5,542 nucleotides of DNA from Candidatus Sericytochromatia bacterium (GTDB lineage Bacteria > Cyanobacteriota > Sericytochromatia > JACMPN01). The stretch's first letter is position 1. The number at the start of each line of letters is the position of its first letter. Position numbers and translations under genes: made by a program. Below are positions 1 through 5,358 of this stretch, piece after piece. The stretch lies in the NCBI GenBank assembly GCA_014377495.1, contig JACMPN010000266.1, forward strand, positions 1 through 5,542, in the 5' to 3' direction. Under the pieces are notes generated by a model. It saw only the letters and a program-made list of their open reading frames with translations. It made no database searches and was not told the DNA's origin.

Positions 1-696
1 CAACGAGGTCTGGAGTGCCGGCGAAAACGCCGGCCAGCCGGCAGCGAACCCGACGTCCGTCCCGATCCGGCCGGCCCGGATGGCTTCGCGCAGCTGCACC
101 GGCGTGGCCTCAGGCGGCAGGCCGGCCGGCAGGGGCAGGCGAAGTTCGGCGGCGAACGCCGCCGCCAGGCGGGCGGTTTCGGCGGCGTCAAGGGCCGGGA
201 CGGGGCACTGTTGTCCGGCGATTGCCACCGGCGGCTCACCGACCAGCAGCAAGGCCAAACCGGACGGGCGGGACGCCCACACCTCGGCCAGGATCCCCGC
301 CTGATCCACATCGGGCCGATCCGCATCGTCCCAAACCAGCAGGCAGGGCGTCTCCCCAAGGGCGTGCAACCGCTGCTGCAGGCTGGCCACAAACCGGTCC
401 CGCTGCACCAGTCCGCCGACGGCATCGGCCGACGGCACGACCAAACCCCAGGCCGGCGCAAATAAGGGCTGCCAGCCATGATCCGGAGCGTCCGCCCGCC
501 ACCACACACTGCAAAGGTGCAGCACACGACCCGGAAACCCGGCGGCGATCGCGGCTGCCAGGCGCGAGCGTCCGGAACCGGACTCACCGGTCAGGATCGC
601 CACCCGGGAGTCCGGCGCCTCACTGATCAGGGCGGTTGTCGCCTTGGTGACGACCGAAGTCTGGCCGATCAACGGAAAAGGGAAGCGTATGTCCAT
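1..696 (-). CDS. P-loop AAA/STAND-type ATPase, N-terminal part (runs off left edge)
   Basis: This frame is open for 232 codons from ATG at 696-694 to the window edge, so the protein is C-terminally incomplete. A nucleotide-binding fold is visible. A lead-in GQTSVV at residues 11-16 is followed by a Walker A-like loop GESGSGRS at 37-44, a Walker B strand CLLVWDDAD at 118-126, and a hydrophobic strand GLALLLVGEP at 146-155 in the usual sensor position. A helix-rich stretch from 169 onward (LDAAETARLAAAF) fits the lid or winged-helix part of AAA_16/AAA_22-type modules. These modules occur in STAND regulators, ExeA-like proteins and signalling ATPases. The P-loop lysine is replaced by arginine (R43), which is unusual. 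Opposing-strand frames here are Arg/Pro-rich and look like shadows. The effector domain would lie beyond the edge, so the role is unknown. ATPase fold: fairly sure; exact family: not. Confidence 0.85.
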   Translation of the reverse strand, partial: MDIRFPFPLIGQTSVVTKATTALISEAPDSRVAILTGESGSGRSRLAAAIAAGFPGRVLHLCSVWWRADAPDHGWQPLFAPAWGLVVPSADAVGGLVQRDRFVASLQQRLHALGETPCLLVWDDADRPDVDQAGILAEVWASRPSGLALLLVGEPPVAIAGQQCPVPALDAAETARLAAAFAAELRLPLPAGLPPEATPVQLREAIRAGRIGTDVGFAAGWPAFSPALQTSL

Positions 697-731
697 AGCC
701 TCAGTCTAGACGCTCATCATGGGAGTGCCAA
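697..731 (-). promoter_or_regulatory. Sigma-70-like promoter of the ATPase gene, probably leaderless
   Basis: On the minus strand TTGGCA (731-726) and TAGACT (708-703) are separated by exactly 17 bases. Only six bases, GAGGCT, lie between the -10 box and the ATG at 696. A start 6-8 bases past the -10 box would fall on or beside the ATG, giving an mRNA with essentially no leader. The GAGG in the gap lies too close to the ATG, and probably upstream of the transcript start, to act as a normal ribosome binding site. The boxes are seen; the leaderless start is inferred. Confidence 0.55.
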
Positions 732-815
732 GCTCTCAAACGTATTGCCGACGGTGACTCTGACCCCTCATCGAAGCTTGCGGTCGTTTCAGCGCCTGAT
801 TTCCGTAGACCTAAC

Positions 816-865
816 CGGTAACGGGGTTACGGACGCGCCCATGGGGGTCCGGGTCGGTAACGGGG
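816..865. repeat. Direct repeat CGGTAACGGGG with overlapping inverted repeat
   Basis: The 11-mer CGGTAACGGGG occurs at 816-826 and again at 855-865, start to start 39 bases. The left copy also forms an inverted repeat, GTAAC-GGG-GTTAC, at 818-830. It lies about 85-125 bases upstream of the ATPase -35 box, so it could be a regulator binding site. With two copies only, chance is not excluded. Confidence 0.3.
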
Positions 866-916
866 CGTGATCATGAGCGGGCAGCCGCTGCATCAGCATC
901 GCAGGAAGTCAATTAT

Positions 917-1404
917 TCAGGCGCCTCTCTTATTACGGAGTCTGCTGCCCAGATGCAGCCGGACAAAACCGCCTAAGGCCAACGCTGCCAGCCGCATTCC
1001 GGCGATCCGCCAGGGCAGAGCCAGGACAGGCACGAGCGCCATGGCGCCGGCCAGCGCCACGAAGCGGGCCGACTCAGCGGGCTACGCCCAGGCTCGGGCA
1101 TCGAGGATCCTGCCCACCGTCACCAGGGTCGTGACCGTGCCGACGACCCTCAGGGCCACGAGCCAGACCGCTCGGACCAGGAACGTCTCGAGGAACAGGG
1201 CGAAGCCGATCAGGGCGGGGACAAACTGGTTGCGCGCGTACGCCTCACGTCCCGGCGTCACCGGGGGGCGGTACTTGGTGGCCGTCTCGGCCGGGACGGC
1301 GGGGATGTCGGGCTAGGCGAGCGGATTCGCCGGATCCCAGCCGGGGGGCGCTACCCACAGCGGCTCGAAGTTCGCCCAGACGGGATGGCGGCTGCGGAAC
1401 GCGC
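917..1404 (-). pseudogene. Membrane-protein remnant with two in-frame TAG codons, 5' end missing
   Basis: One minus-strand frame reads like protein from about 1404 down to a TGA at 919-917, but it is crossed by TAG at 1315-1313 and TAG at 1084-1082. Before the first TAG it reads WANFEPLWVAPPGWDPANPL. Between the TAGs come a soluble linker (KYRPPVTPGREAYARNQ) and a hydrophobic stretch (FVPALIGFALFLETFLV, AVWLVALRVVGTVTTLV). After the second TAG come more hydrophobic segments (FVALAGAMALVPVLALPW, MRLAALALGGFV) and a basic tail (LGSRLRNKRGA). All three parts share a frame and a GC-rich codon style, so they look like one gene. No start is visible, because the reading changes to antisense of the neighbouring aminotransferase remnant beyond about 1405. 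I do not recognise the family. The simplest reading is a truncated pseudogene with two nonsense mutations; sense decoding of TAG is the unlikely alternative. Confidence 0.6.
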
Positions 1405-1413
1405 ATACGGTGG

Positions 1414-2327
1414 CCGGGCGACGTAGTGGCGGCCGAAGCCCTGGGACATCGGGAAACGCGAGCAGCGTCGGAAGAGACAGGCGCTCGGCTGGTGCCGACC
1501 CCTGTGGATGCCGACGGTCTCGACGTGGCGGCATCGGAGAGATTGCTGGCAACCGAACGGATCCAAGCCACCGACACCACGCCCCAACACCAATACCCTA
1601 TGAACGTGTGTCTGTCCGCTGAGCGCCGGCTGCTGGACCTGGCAAGTCCGCACCGTTTCGCCATCATCGAAAATGACTACAACCATGACTGTCACTATGA
1701 CGGCAGGCCCGTACTCCCCTTTGGCGGCGGCTGATCAGGCCGGGGTGGTCATCTACCTCGGTACCCTTTCGAAGGTCCTTGGGCCCGGCTTCCGGCTGGG
1801 GTTCATGGTGCCGCCCGGCATGCGGAACGCACCATGGGTCCACCTGCGCCAAGGCATCGACCGTCAGGGTGATCTGACCATCGAAGACGCAGCGGCCGCA
1901 GTCATCCGGGACCACGAGATGCAACGCCATCTCCAGCGCGCCCGTCAGGCCTATGCCATGCGTCAAGATGCGCTGGCCGCCACACTGTATGCCCAACTGG
2001 GCGACGCCCTGACCTTTCAATTTGCCGCCCGGAGGCACGGCCCTCTGGGTGACCGCCACCTCGGGAATCTCGATGGACGCCTGGGCAGAGCGTTCCCTGA
2101 GGTCGGGCCTGCTCATTGACACGGCCCACCAATTCAGTGTTGACGACACCATGCACCCGTCGGCCCGGCTGGGCTTTACCACCGCTGACATGGTGGAGGC
2201 CGTGCGGCGCATGGCGGTGGCACCGACGGGTGGGCGGTTTAGGCGTCGGTTAAACAAGTGCCTGCGAGTGCTATGGCCAGTCGGGGTCACCGACCCTGGA
2301 TGCGCAGATCGCTGCGGACCTGATTGA
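1414..2327 (+). pseudogene. MocR/PdxR-type PLP aminotransferase domain, 5'-truncated and frameshifted
   Basis: Three successive plus-strand frames together give the C-terminal half or more of a fold-type I aminotransferase domain as found in MocR/PdxR regulators (GntR helix-turn-helix plus aminotransferase). Frame 1 (about 1414-1715) carries PGDVVAAEALG, GARLVPTPVDADGLDV, HQYP and ENDYNHDCHYDGRPV. Frame 2 (about 1716-2024) carries VIYLGTLSKVLGPGFRLGF, whose SK lysine would be the PLP Schiff-base residue. Frame 3 (about 2025 on) carries PPGGTALWVTATSGISMDAW, ARLGF and EAVRRMAVA; homology fades near 2225 and the frame closes with TGA at 2325-2327. Each switch is consistent with one extra base. 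The helix-turn-helix and the first part of the catalytic domain are absent. The tail overlaps the 3' end of the convergent BON gene. The gene is broken unless both shifts are sequencing errors, and even then it lacks a 5' end. Confidence 0.85.
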
Positions 2328-3033
2328 CGCCTTCGGTATTCCGCACGGTATCGAGGATCTGATCCTCGGTCTGCTGATCGGGGACGGTTCCCCGCACGGT
2401 CACCTCACCCCGGCGCACGTCGATGATGACCTTCTGCTTACTCAGTCGCCGATCGTAACGCAGTCGGTCCCGGATCCGACTGGCCAACTGATCGTCAGGT
2501 CCACCGCCGCCCGTTCCCGTCGTTTCGCCAGTCGGCGCCCCTGCCGCCGCCACGGTGAACGCGTCGCGGATGGCGGAATAGGCCGTGCGCTCATCCACGT
2601 TGAGGCCGGCCAGGCCATCACGGAGGTTGCGGGCCCACCGGTCTGCCAGGGCCTCGGCGGACATGCCGGAGGCCTGGACGTCGGGCGGCGTGACGGAGGC
2701 GATCTGCTTGCCCCGGAACAAAACGACCTGTTGGTTGTTGGCGACCCGGGTGGTCACATCACCCGGCAGGTTGAAGGGCCTGACGATCGATTTGCCGGTT
2801 TCCGGGGTCAGGGCACTCATCAGGGCGCTGCGGGAAGCGCGGGCCCGTTCCTCGGCCGTCATGCCGCCAGCCGGAGCCAGTTGGAAGACCTCACGATCCC
2901 CAATCCTGAACGAGGCCCTCGCCTGTTGGCCCTGCTGCGGCTTGGCAGGCAGGGCTGCGGGCGGTGCCTGGGCGAATGCCGGCAGCGCGGTCGTGACGAG
3001 CAGAACGAACAGCAGGCCATGGCCAACACGCAT
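2287..3033 (-). CDS. Secreted BON-domain protein with MscS-like N-terminal segment
   Basis: The protein has 248 residues. ATG at 3033-3031 is chosen because GAGGAG (3045-3040) lies six bases upstream and the frame then opens with a signal peptide: MRVGHG, a hydrophobic core LLFVLLVTTAL, and a likely cleavage after AFAQA near residue 23. The same frame stays open upstream through the tRNA gene, but that part is not coding. The middle (about 40-165) has FRIGDREVFQL, MTAEERARASRSALMSAL, VLFRGKQIASVTPPD and SAEALADRWARNLRDGL. This pattern resembles the periplasmic N-terminal segment of some MscS-type channels, but there are no channel helices. A Gly/Thr linker (TGETTGTGGGG, about 167-177) leads to a BON domain (about 180-248: IDVRRGEVTVRGTVPD, VNQVRSDLRI). 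BON domains bind lipid or envelope surfaces, so a periplasmic or outer-envelope role is likely. It ends in TGA. Confidence 0.87.
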   Translation of the reverse strand: MRVGHGLLFVLLVTTALPAFAQAPPAALPAKPQQGQQARASFRIGDREVFQLAPAGGMTAEERARASRSALMSALTPETGKSIVRPFNLPGDVTTRVANNQQVVLFRGKQIASVTPPDVQASGMSAEALADRWARNLRDGLAGLNVDERTAYSAIRDAFTVAAAGAPTGETTGTGGGGPDDQLASRIRDRLRYDRRLSKQKVIIDVRRGEVTVRGTVPDQQTEDQILDTVRNTEGVNQVRSDLRIQGR

Positions 3034-3225
3034 GCGGATCTCCTCACACTGGATCCGGCCCATGTGCGGTAGTCGGATCAGATCCATCGTGACAGATGAC
3101 CAGAGGTCACCCTGGGACCGTAAACCAAGTGACCGTCTGGCGTACGCCCACACCGGACGGCGGTCGGCCATGTCCGCCAAACTTCGGCAACCGATGCGGT
3201 CTGCGACGGCAGGGCCATACGAAAC

Positions 3226-3253
3226 CGGGGCCCGATCCGAAGATCGGGCCCCG
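3226..3253 (-). terminator. UUCG-capped hairpin downstream of tRNA-Leu
   Basis: A perfect 12-bp stem (3226-3237 with 3242-3253) closes on four bases that read TTCG on the minus strand. With its C-G closing pair this is the very stable cUUCGg tetraloop. It begins 12 bases after the tRNA's CCA end, in the right orientation. The T run that follows is short (GGTTTC), so it may act as a terminator or as a 3'-end processing and stability element. Confidence 0.7.
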
Positions 3254-3264
3254 CTCAAAGTGCG

Positions 3265-3351
3265 TGGTGCCGGGAAAGGGACTTGAACCCTTACGTCCGT
3301 AAAGACACTAGACCCTGAACCTAGCGCGTCTGCCAATTTCGCCACCCCGGC
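3265..3351 (-). tRNA. tRNA-Leu, anticodon CAG
   Basis: The minus strand folds as a class II tRNA. The acceptor GCCGGGG pairs with TCCCGGC, with one G-T pair. The D-arm region is GCGAAATTGGCAGACGC. The anticodon arm is CTAGG-TTCAGGG-TCTAG with anticodon CAG, which reads CUG. A long variable arm (GTCTTTACGGACGT region) is typical of leucine tRNAs. The T arm is AGGG-TTCAAGT-CCCT. Discriminator A is at 3268 and CCA is encoded at 3267-3265. CUG is a frequent leucine codon in the neighbouring genes. The tRNA stands alone, with its own promoter and hairpin. Confidence 0.97.
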
Positions 3352-3361
3352 GCACTCACTA

Positions 3362-3390
3362 ACGTTAACGCAGTCTTGATTGGACGGCAA
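3362..3390 (-). promoter_or_regulatory. Probable promoter of tRNA-Leu
   Basis: On the minus strand TTGCCG (3390-3385) and TAACGT (3367-3362) are separated by 17 bases. The -10 box ends ten bases before the first base of the mature tRNA, so the transcript would have a very short 5' leader. The -10 box matches the consensus only in part. Confidence 0.45.
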
Positions 3391-3478
3391 GGCCCCTGTC
3401 CGGAAACAACCGCTCAATTCCTGTTGTTCTCCGTGGGGGCAGAGACCCGCTACACTGGCGCTGTCTTGTTGGCCACCC

Positions 3479-3506
3479 TTGCCGAATGCCGTCCCTCCGG
3501 TATGCT
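3479..3506 (+). promoter_or_regulatory. Probable promoter of the cysteine-cluster protein gene
   Basis: TTGCCG (3479-3484) and TATGCT (3501-3506) are separated by 16 bases, about 50 bases before the ATG at 3558. This gives a normal short leader that contains the GAGGT ribosome binding site at 3544-3548. A second weak -10-like TACACT lies at 3451-3456 without a good -35 partner. Confidence 0.5.
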
Positions 3507-3557
3507 GAACACACATCCGAACTCTGTGGATAAGCGATCAGGCGAGGTGCCGCACCA

Positions 3558-3896
3558 ATGTATACCCCCAAGCAAATGGCTCGCATGACCTGGGGCAAGG
3601 TTCGCCGCTTCATGATGCCGATCCTGACCCCCAAGAAGTTCGAAGCAGCCATGGCCAAACGGGGCGGTTCCTGTACCCGTTGCGGCGCCTGCTGCAAATT
3701 GCTTTACAAGTGCCCCATGCTCGTCGAGACCGACGGCATGTACGCCTGTGGCATTCAGGGACGCAAGCCCGGCAACTGCATCCGCTTCCCGATCGATGCC
3801 CGGGACATTGCCGAGCGCGACATGGTCATGCCCGACGTCAAATGCGGTTATACCTTCCCCGAGGAAGCCAGCCCCATCCCCCTGTCCAAAAACTAA
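3558..3896 (+). CDS. YkgJ/UPF0153-like Zn/Fe-binding cysteine-cluster protein
   Basis: A complete protein of 112 residues. Eight cysteines are visible. C39-x2-C42-x2-C45-C46 is the CxxCGxCC signature of the YkgJ-type family, and C52, C64, C74 and C96 follow within KCPM, YACGIQG, PGNCIRFP and VKCGYTF. The spacing and the phrases KPGNCIRFPID and CGYTF fit the family, which is thought to coordinate a metal (zinc or an iron-sulfur centre) and has no settled biochemical function. There is no signal peptide or membrane helix, so it is probably cytoplasmic. The N-terminus (about 1-37) is basic with a KVRRF patch. The start is supported by GAGGT about nine bases upstream; ATG codons at residues 7 and 10 are weaker alternatives. 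It is transcribed alone, ends in TAA, and is followed by a strong hairpin. Confidence 0.9.
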   Translation: MYTPKQMARMTWGKVRRFMMPILTPKKFEAAMAKRGGSCTRCGACCKLLYKCPMLVETDGMYACGIQGRKPGNCIRFPIDARDIAERDMVMPDVKCGYTFPEEASPIPLSKN

Positions 3897-3911
3897 AACC
3901 GGGACTCAACA

Positions 3912-3949
3912 CGACACCGCCGGCGAGACAAGTCTTGCCGGCGGTGTCG
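3912..3949. terminator. Long perfect hairpin, possible bidirectional terminator
   Basis: A 13-bp perfect stem (3912-3924 with 3937-3949) encloses a 12-base loop that can extend it by four further pairs including one G-T. It lies 15 bases after the stop of the cysteine-cluster gene on the plus strand, and about 32 bases past the stop of the minus-strand fragment that ends at 3982. The T tracts are poor on the plus side (GTTT) and better but more distant on the minus side (GGTTTTAGTTTTT). A smaller hairpin GAAGCC-GTT-GGCTTC follows at 3959-3973. Confidence 0.6.
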
Positions 3950-3981
3950 CGTTTGGGGAAGCCGTTGGCTTCAGCCAACCC

Positions 3982-4185
3982 TTAGGCAGGGTTCTTCGGC
4001 GGCTGTCCGCTGGGGAGGATGGTACCGGTCGGTTGCCGCAGTCCACCACTGGGCTCCCTTGTGATCGCCATGGCGGCGACGGCACCCAGGAGGGCCGGCA
4101 TCGCAGCCTGGACGACCGTATCGCCATCCGCTGTGGTGGCAAACGGGCCCATACTGACCTTTTTGCCGGCAGAGATGGCCCACAC
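3982..4185 (-). pseudogene. C-terminal fragment of an unidentified protein
   Basis: A minus-strand frame ending in TAA (3984-3982) reads as plausible protein from about 4185: WAISAGKKVSMGPFATTADG, DTVVQAAMPALLGAVAAMAI, then a Pro/Gly-rich tail ending GQPPKNPA. Further upstream the same frame becomes antisense to the TatC sequence and loses coding character, so the N-terminus seems to be missing. A GTG at 4185-4183 is the only start near the junction and has no ribosome binding site. The convergent hairpin past its stop supports a genuine 3' end. I do not recognise the family. It may instead be chance open sequence; the Ala-rich helix and the absence of a competing coding frame favour a real remnant. 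Confidence 0.4.
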
Positions 4186-4764
4186 CGGTGGCTGCTCGTG
4201 CCGGCAGGAACCATCCAGTTCGGCGTGATTGGGCCGAGTGAGGCCTTTCTTACCAGTATCCCGCTGAGCCTGTACGCCGGGATCGCACTGGCAATGCCCC
4301 GGCTGCCATTTGAACTGGGGGCATTCCTCTGGCCGGGACTGAGCCCCGACGGGCAACGGTGGCTGGCGCCGTTGCTGGGAGCCAGTCTCGTGCTGTTTTT
4401 GCTTGGCGGCTGGTTCGCCTATGCTCTGTTGCAGCCGACCGGGCTCGCTTTCCTGCTGGGTTTTGCCCCCGTCAAGGTCCAGGCGATGCTTTTGCTGGGT
4501 GAATACGTCCGGTTTGCCGGGGCGGTCGTGTTTGCCGTGAGCCTGCTGTGTCAGTTGCCCGTGGGGCTCTTTACTTTGGGCTGGACCGGCCTGCTGCGTA
4601 GCAAACAGCTGTCGGGGTGGCGCAGGTATGCGCTGCTGGGCGGGTTTTTCCTGGGGATGGTCCTGTCACCGTCCCCCGACCTGGTCACCCAGGGCCTGAT
4701 GGCCGGCCTGGTCATGGTGTTGTACGAGGCCAGCATCGTCCTGATGCGCTCGTCCGGTCATTGA
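4186..4764 (+). pseudogene. tatC: TatC translocase subunit lacking its first transmembrane helix
   Basis: From about 4186 the frame matches TatC, the core of the twin-arginine protein export channel. Landmarks are WLLVPAG, the periplasmic GPSEAF loop, FELGAFLWPGL, RWLAPLLGASLVLFLLGGWF, a fourth helix (FAGAVVFAVSLLCQLPVGLF), the SPSPDLVTQ loop and LYEASIVL near the C-terminus. So helices 2-6 are present. A normal TatC has about 240-260 residues and begins with a cytoplasmic HLxELRxRL segment and helix 1, the main signal-peptide docking site. None of the three plus frames between 3900 and 4185 contains this. Upstream, the open frame is Arg/Pro-rich noise antisense to the fragment described at 3982-4185. 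GTG at 4198-4200 could start a 188-residue product, but it would lack the docking region. The cupredoxin gene follows after 19 bases. I call it 5'-truncated; a misassembly is a real alternative. Confidence 0.8.
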
Positions 4765-4783
4765 GTCCCGAAAAGAACACGTC

Positions 4784-5158
4784 ATGCCGGTGAGTGTTGA
4801 ATCATGGCTCGGTCTGACGGTGGCAGTGATGGTTGCGGCCGGGTGCTCATCAGGTGTAGCCCCGGGCAATGGCGCCGTTCAGAATGCGGCGGCCGCCAAA
4901 CAGGTGACGGTCAAGATCACGGGGTTTCAGTTCCAGCCGGAAACGGTGGCCGTCAGCAAAGGCGGCACGGTGATCCCTGCGAATGCCGACAGCGTGCCGC
5001 ACACGGCGACACCGAGCCCGCCCGGCTCATTCACGGCAACGGGGCTGCTGGCCGGAGGTGACCGCAGCGCCCCGATCACGTTGTCGCAGACCGGTACGTT
5101 TGGCTACGCTTGCAATTTTCACCCCAGCATGAAGGGCTGGATCACAGTCGTGCCTTAA
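4784..5158 (+). CDS. Plastocyanin-like cupredoxin lipoprotein
   Basis: A complete protein of 124 residues. It begins with a hydrophobic stretch (WLGLTVAVMVAAG) and a lipobox-like AAGC, with C21 as the likely lipidated residue. A Ser/Gly/Ala-rich tether reaches to about residue 38, and a single cupredoxin domain (about 40-124) follows. The type 1 copper ligands are all visible: H73 in SVPHT, and C110, H113 and M116 in the CNFHPSMKG loop. Family landmarks FQFQPETVAVSKGGTV and TGTFGYAC are also present. The usual TWTN strand after the first sheet reads IPAN here. Such proteins carry electrons or bind copper at the outer face of the membrane. The signal peptide lacks any Lys/Arg before the core and even has a Glu (E6), which is odd; no better start exists in frame. 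It lies 19 bases after tatC, so the two were probably co-transcribed. It ends in TAA. Confidence 0.88.
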   Translation: MPVSVESWLGLTVAVMVAAGCSSGVAPGNGAVQNAAAAKQVTVKITGFQFQPETVAVSKGGTVIPANADSVPHTATPSPPGSFTATGLLAGGDRSAPITLSQTGTFGYACNFHPSMKGWITVVP

Positions 5159-5171
5159 GCGGAGGTCTTCA

Positions 5172-5197
5172 CGGGCCAATAGGAAGCGTTCGGCCCG
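5172..5197. terminator. Weak inverted repeat between convergent genes
   Basis: CGGGCC (5172-5177) and GGCCCG (5192-5197) can form a 6-bp stem with a 14-base loop, 13 bases after the cupredoxin stop and 35 bases past the stop of the second small minus-strand gene. There is no T tract, so its role as a terminator is doubtful. Confidence 0.25.
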
Positions 5198-5232
5198 CAG
5201 GCGAGGTGCCATGGACCATCCAGCAGCAGCTT

Positions 5233-5349
5233 CTAAGCGAGAATGCGGCAAAGGGCATAGGCCAGGAACAGGCCGAGGACGAAAAACCAGCGGTTTTCGG
5301 AAGCACGGGGTTGGGGGATTTCCACCAGACGAAAGGGCATAGTGGCCAT
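5233..5349 (-). CDS. Small single-span membrane protein, 38 aa
   Basis: ATG at 5349-5347 opens a frame of 38 codons ending in TAG (5235-5233). The product has a polar N-terminal half (MATMPFRLVEIPQPRASENR) and one hydrophobic helix (WFFVLGLFLAYALC) with a short RILA tail, as in tiny membrane subunits. AGAAGG lies five bases upstream of the ATG and overlaps the TAG stop of the preceding 41-aa gene, so translation of the two is probably coupled. The frame is the same as that of the upstream gene, with only TAG and three codons between the stop and this ATG. After its own TAG the frame runs another 25 codons to a TAA at 5157-5155. I do not recognise a family. The supporting evidence is the ribosome binding site, the clear helix, the codon style and the tandem arrangement. 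Confidence 0.6.
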   Translation of the reverse strand: MATMPFRLVEIPQPRASENRWFFVLGLFLAYALCRILA

Positions 5350-5358
5350 GGGATCCTT

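Larger units (their letters stand above)
697..916. other. Intergenic region between ATPase gene and membrane-protein remnant
   Basis: These 220 bases carry no convincing gene on either strand. They hold the ATPase promoter at the left end, a short direct repeat with an inverted repeat around 816-865, and a weak hairpin AGCGG-GCAG-CCGCT near 876-889 that could follow the minus-strand membrane gene. A plus-strand open frame that crosses the region reads antisense through the ATPase start and has no coding character. Confidence 0.5.

Noticed and set aside
15..870. Plus-strand open frames opposite the ATPase gene (15-626, 211-465, 478-870)
   Set aside because: Their products are Arg/Pro-rich and repetitive, as expected from antisense of GC-rich coding DNA. 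The minus frame has a clear P-loop, Walker B strand and promoter.
867..1316. Plus-strand 149-residue frame
   Set aside because: Its product is Arg/Thr/Ala-rich with no features, and it is antisense to the hydrophobic membrane-protein frame, which is far more protein-like.
1245..2290. Minus-strand frames opposite the aminotransferase remnant
   Set aside because: They are antisense to conserved aminotransferase motifs and show no recognisable sequence of their own, apart from the tail below about 1405 that belongs to the membrane-protein remnant.
2585..3302. Plus-strand frames opposite the BON gene
   Set aside because: They are antisense shadows; the longest one runs into the tRNA region.
3034..3516. 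N-terminal extension of the BON-protein frame
   Set aside because: The frame happens to be open through the tRNA gene and its terminator. The signal peptide and GAGGAG site place the start at 3033.
3748..4185. Long upstream part of the plus frame that contains TatC
   Set aside because: It overlaps the cysteine-cluster gene in another frame, passes through the terminator hairpin and has no TatC-like or membrane sequence.
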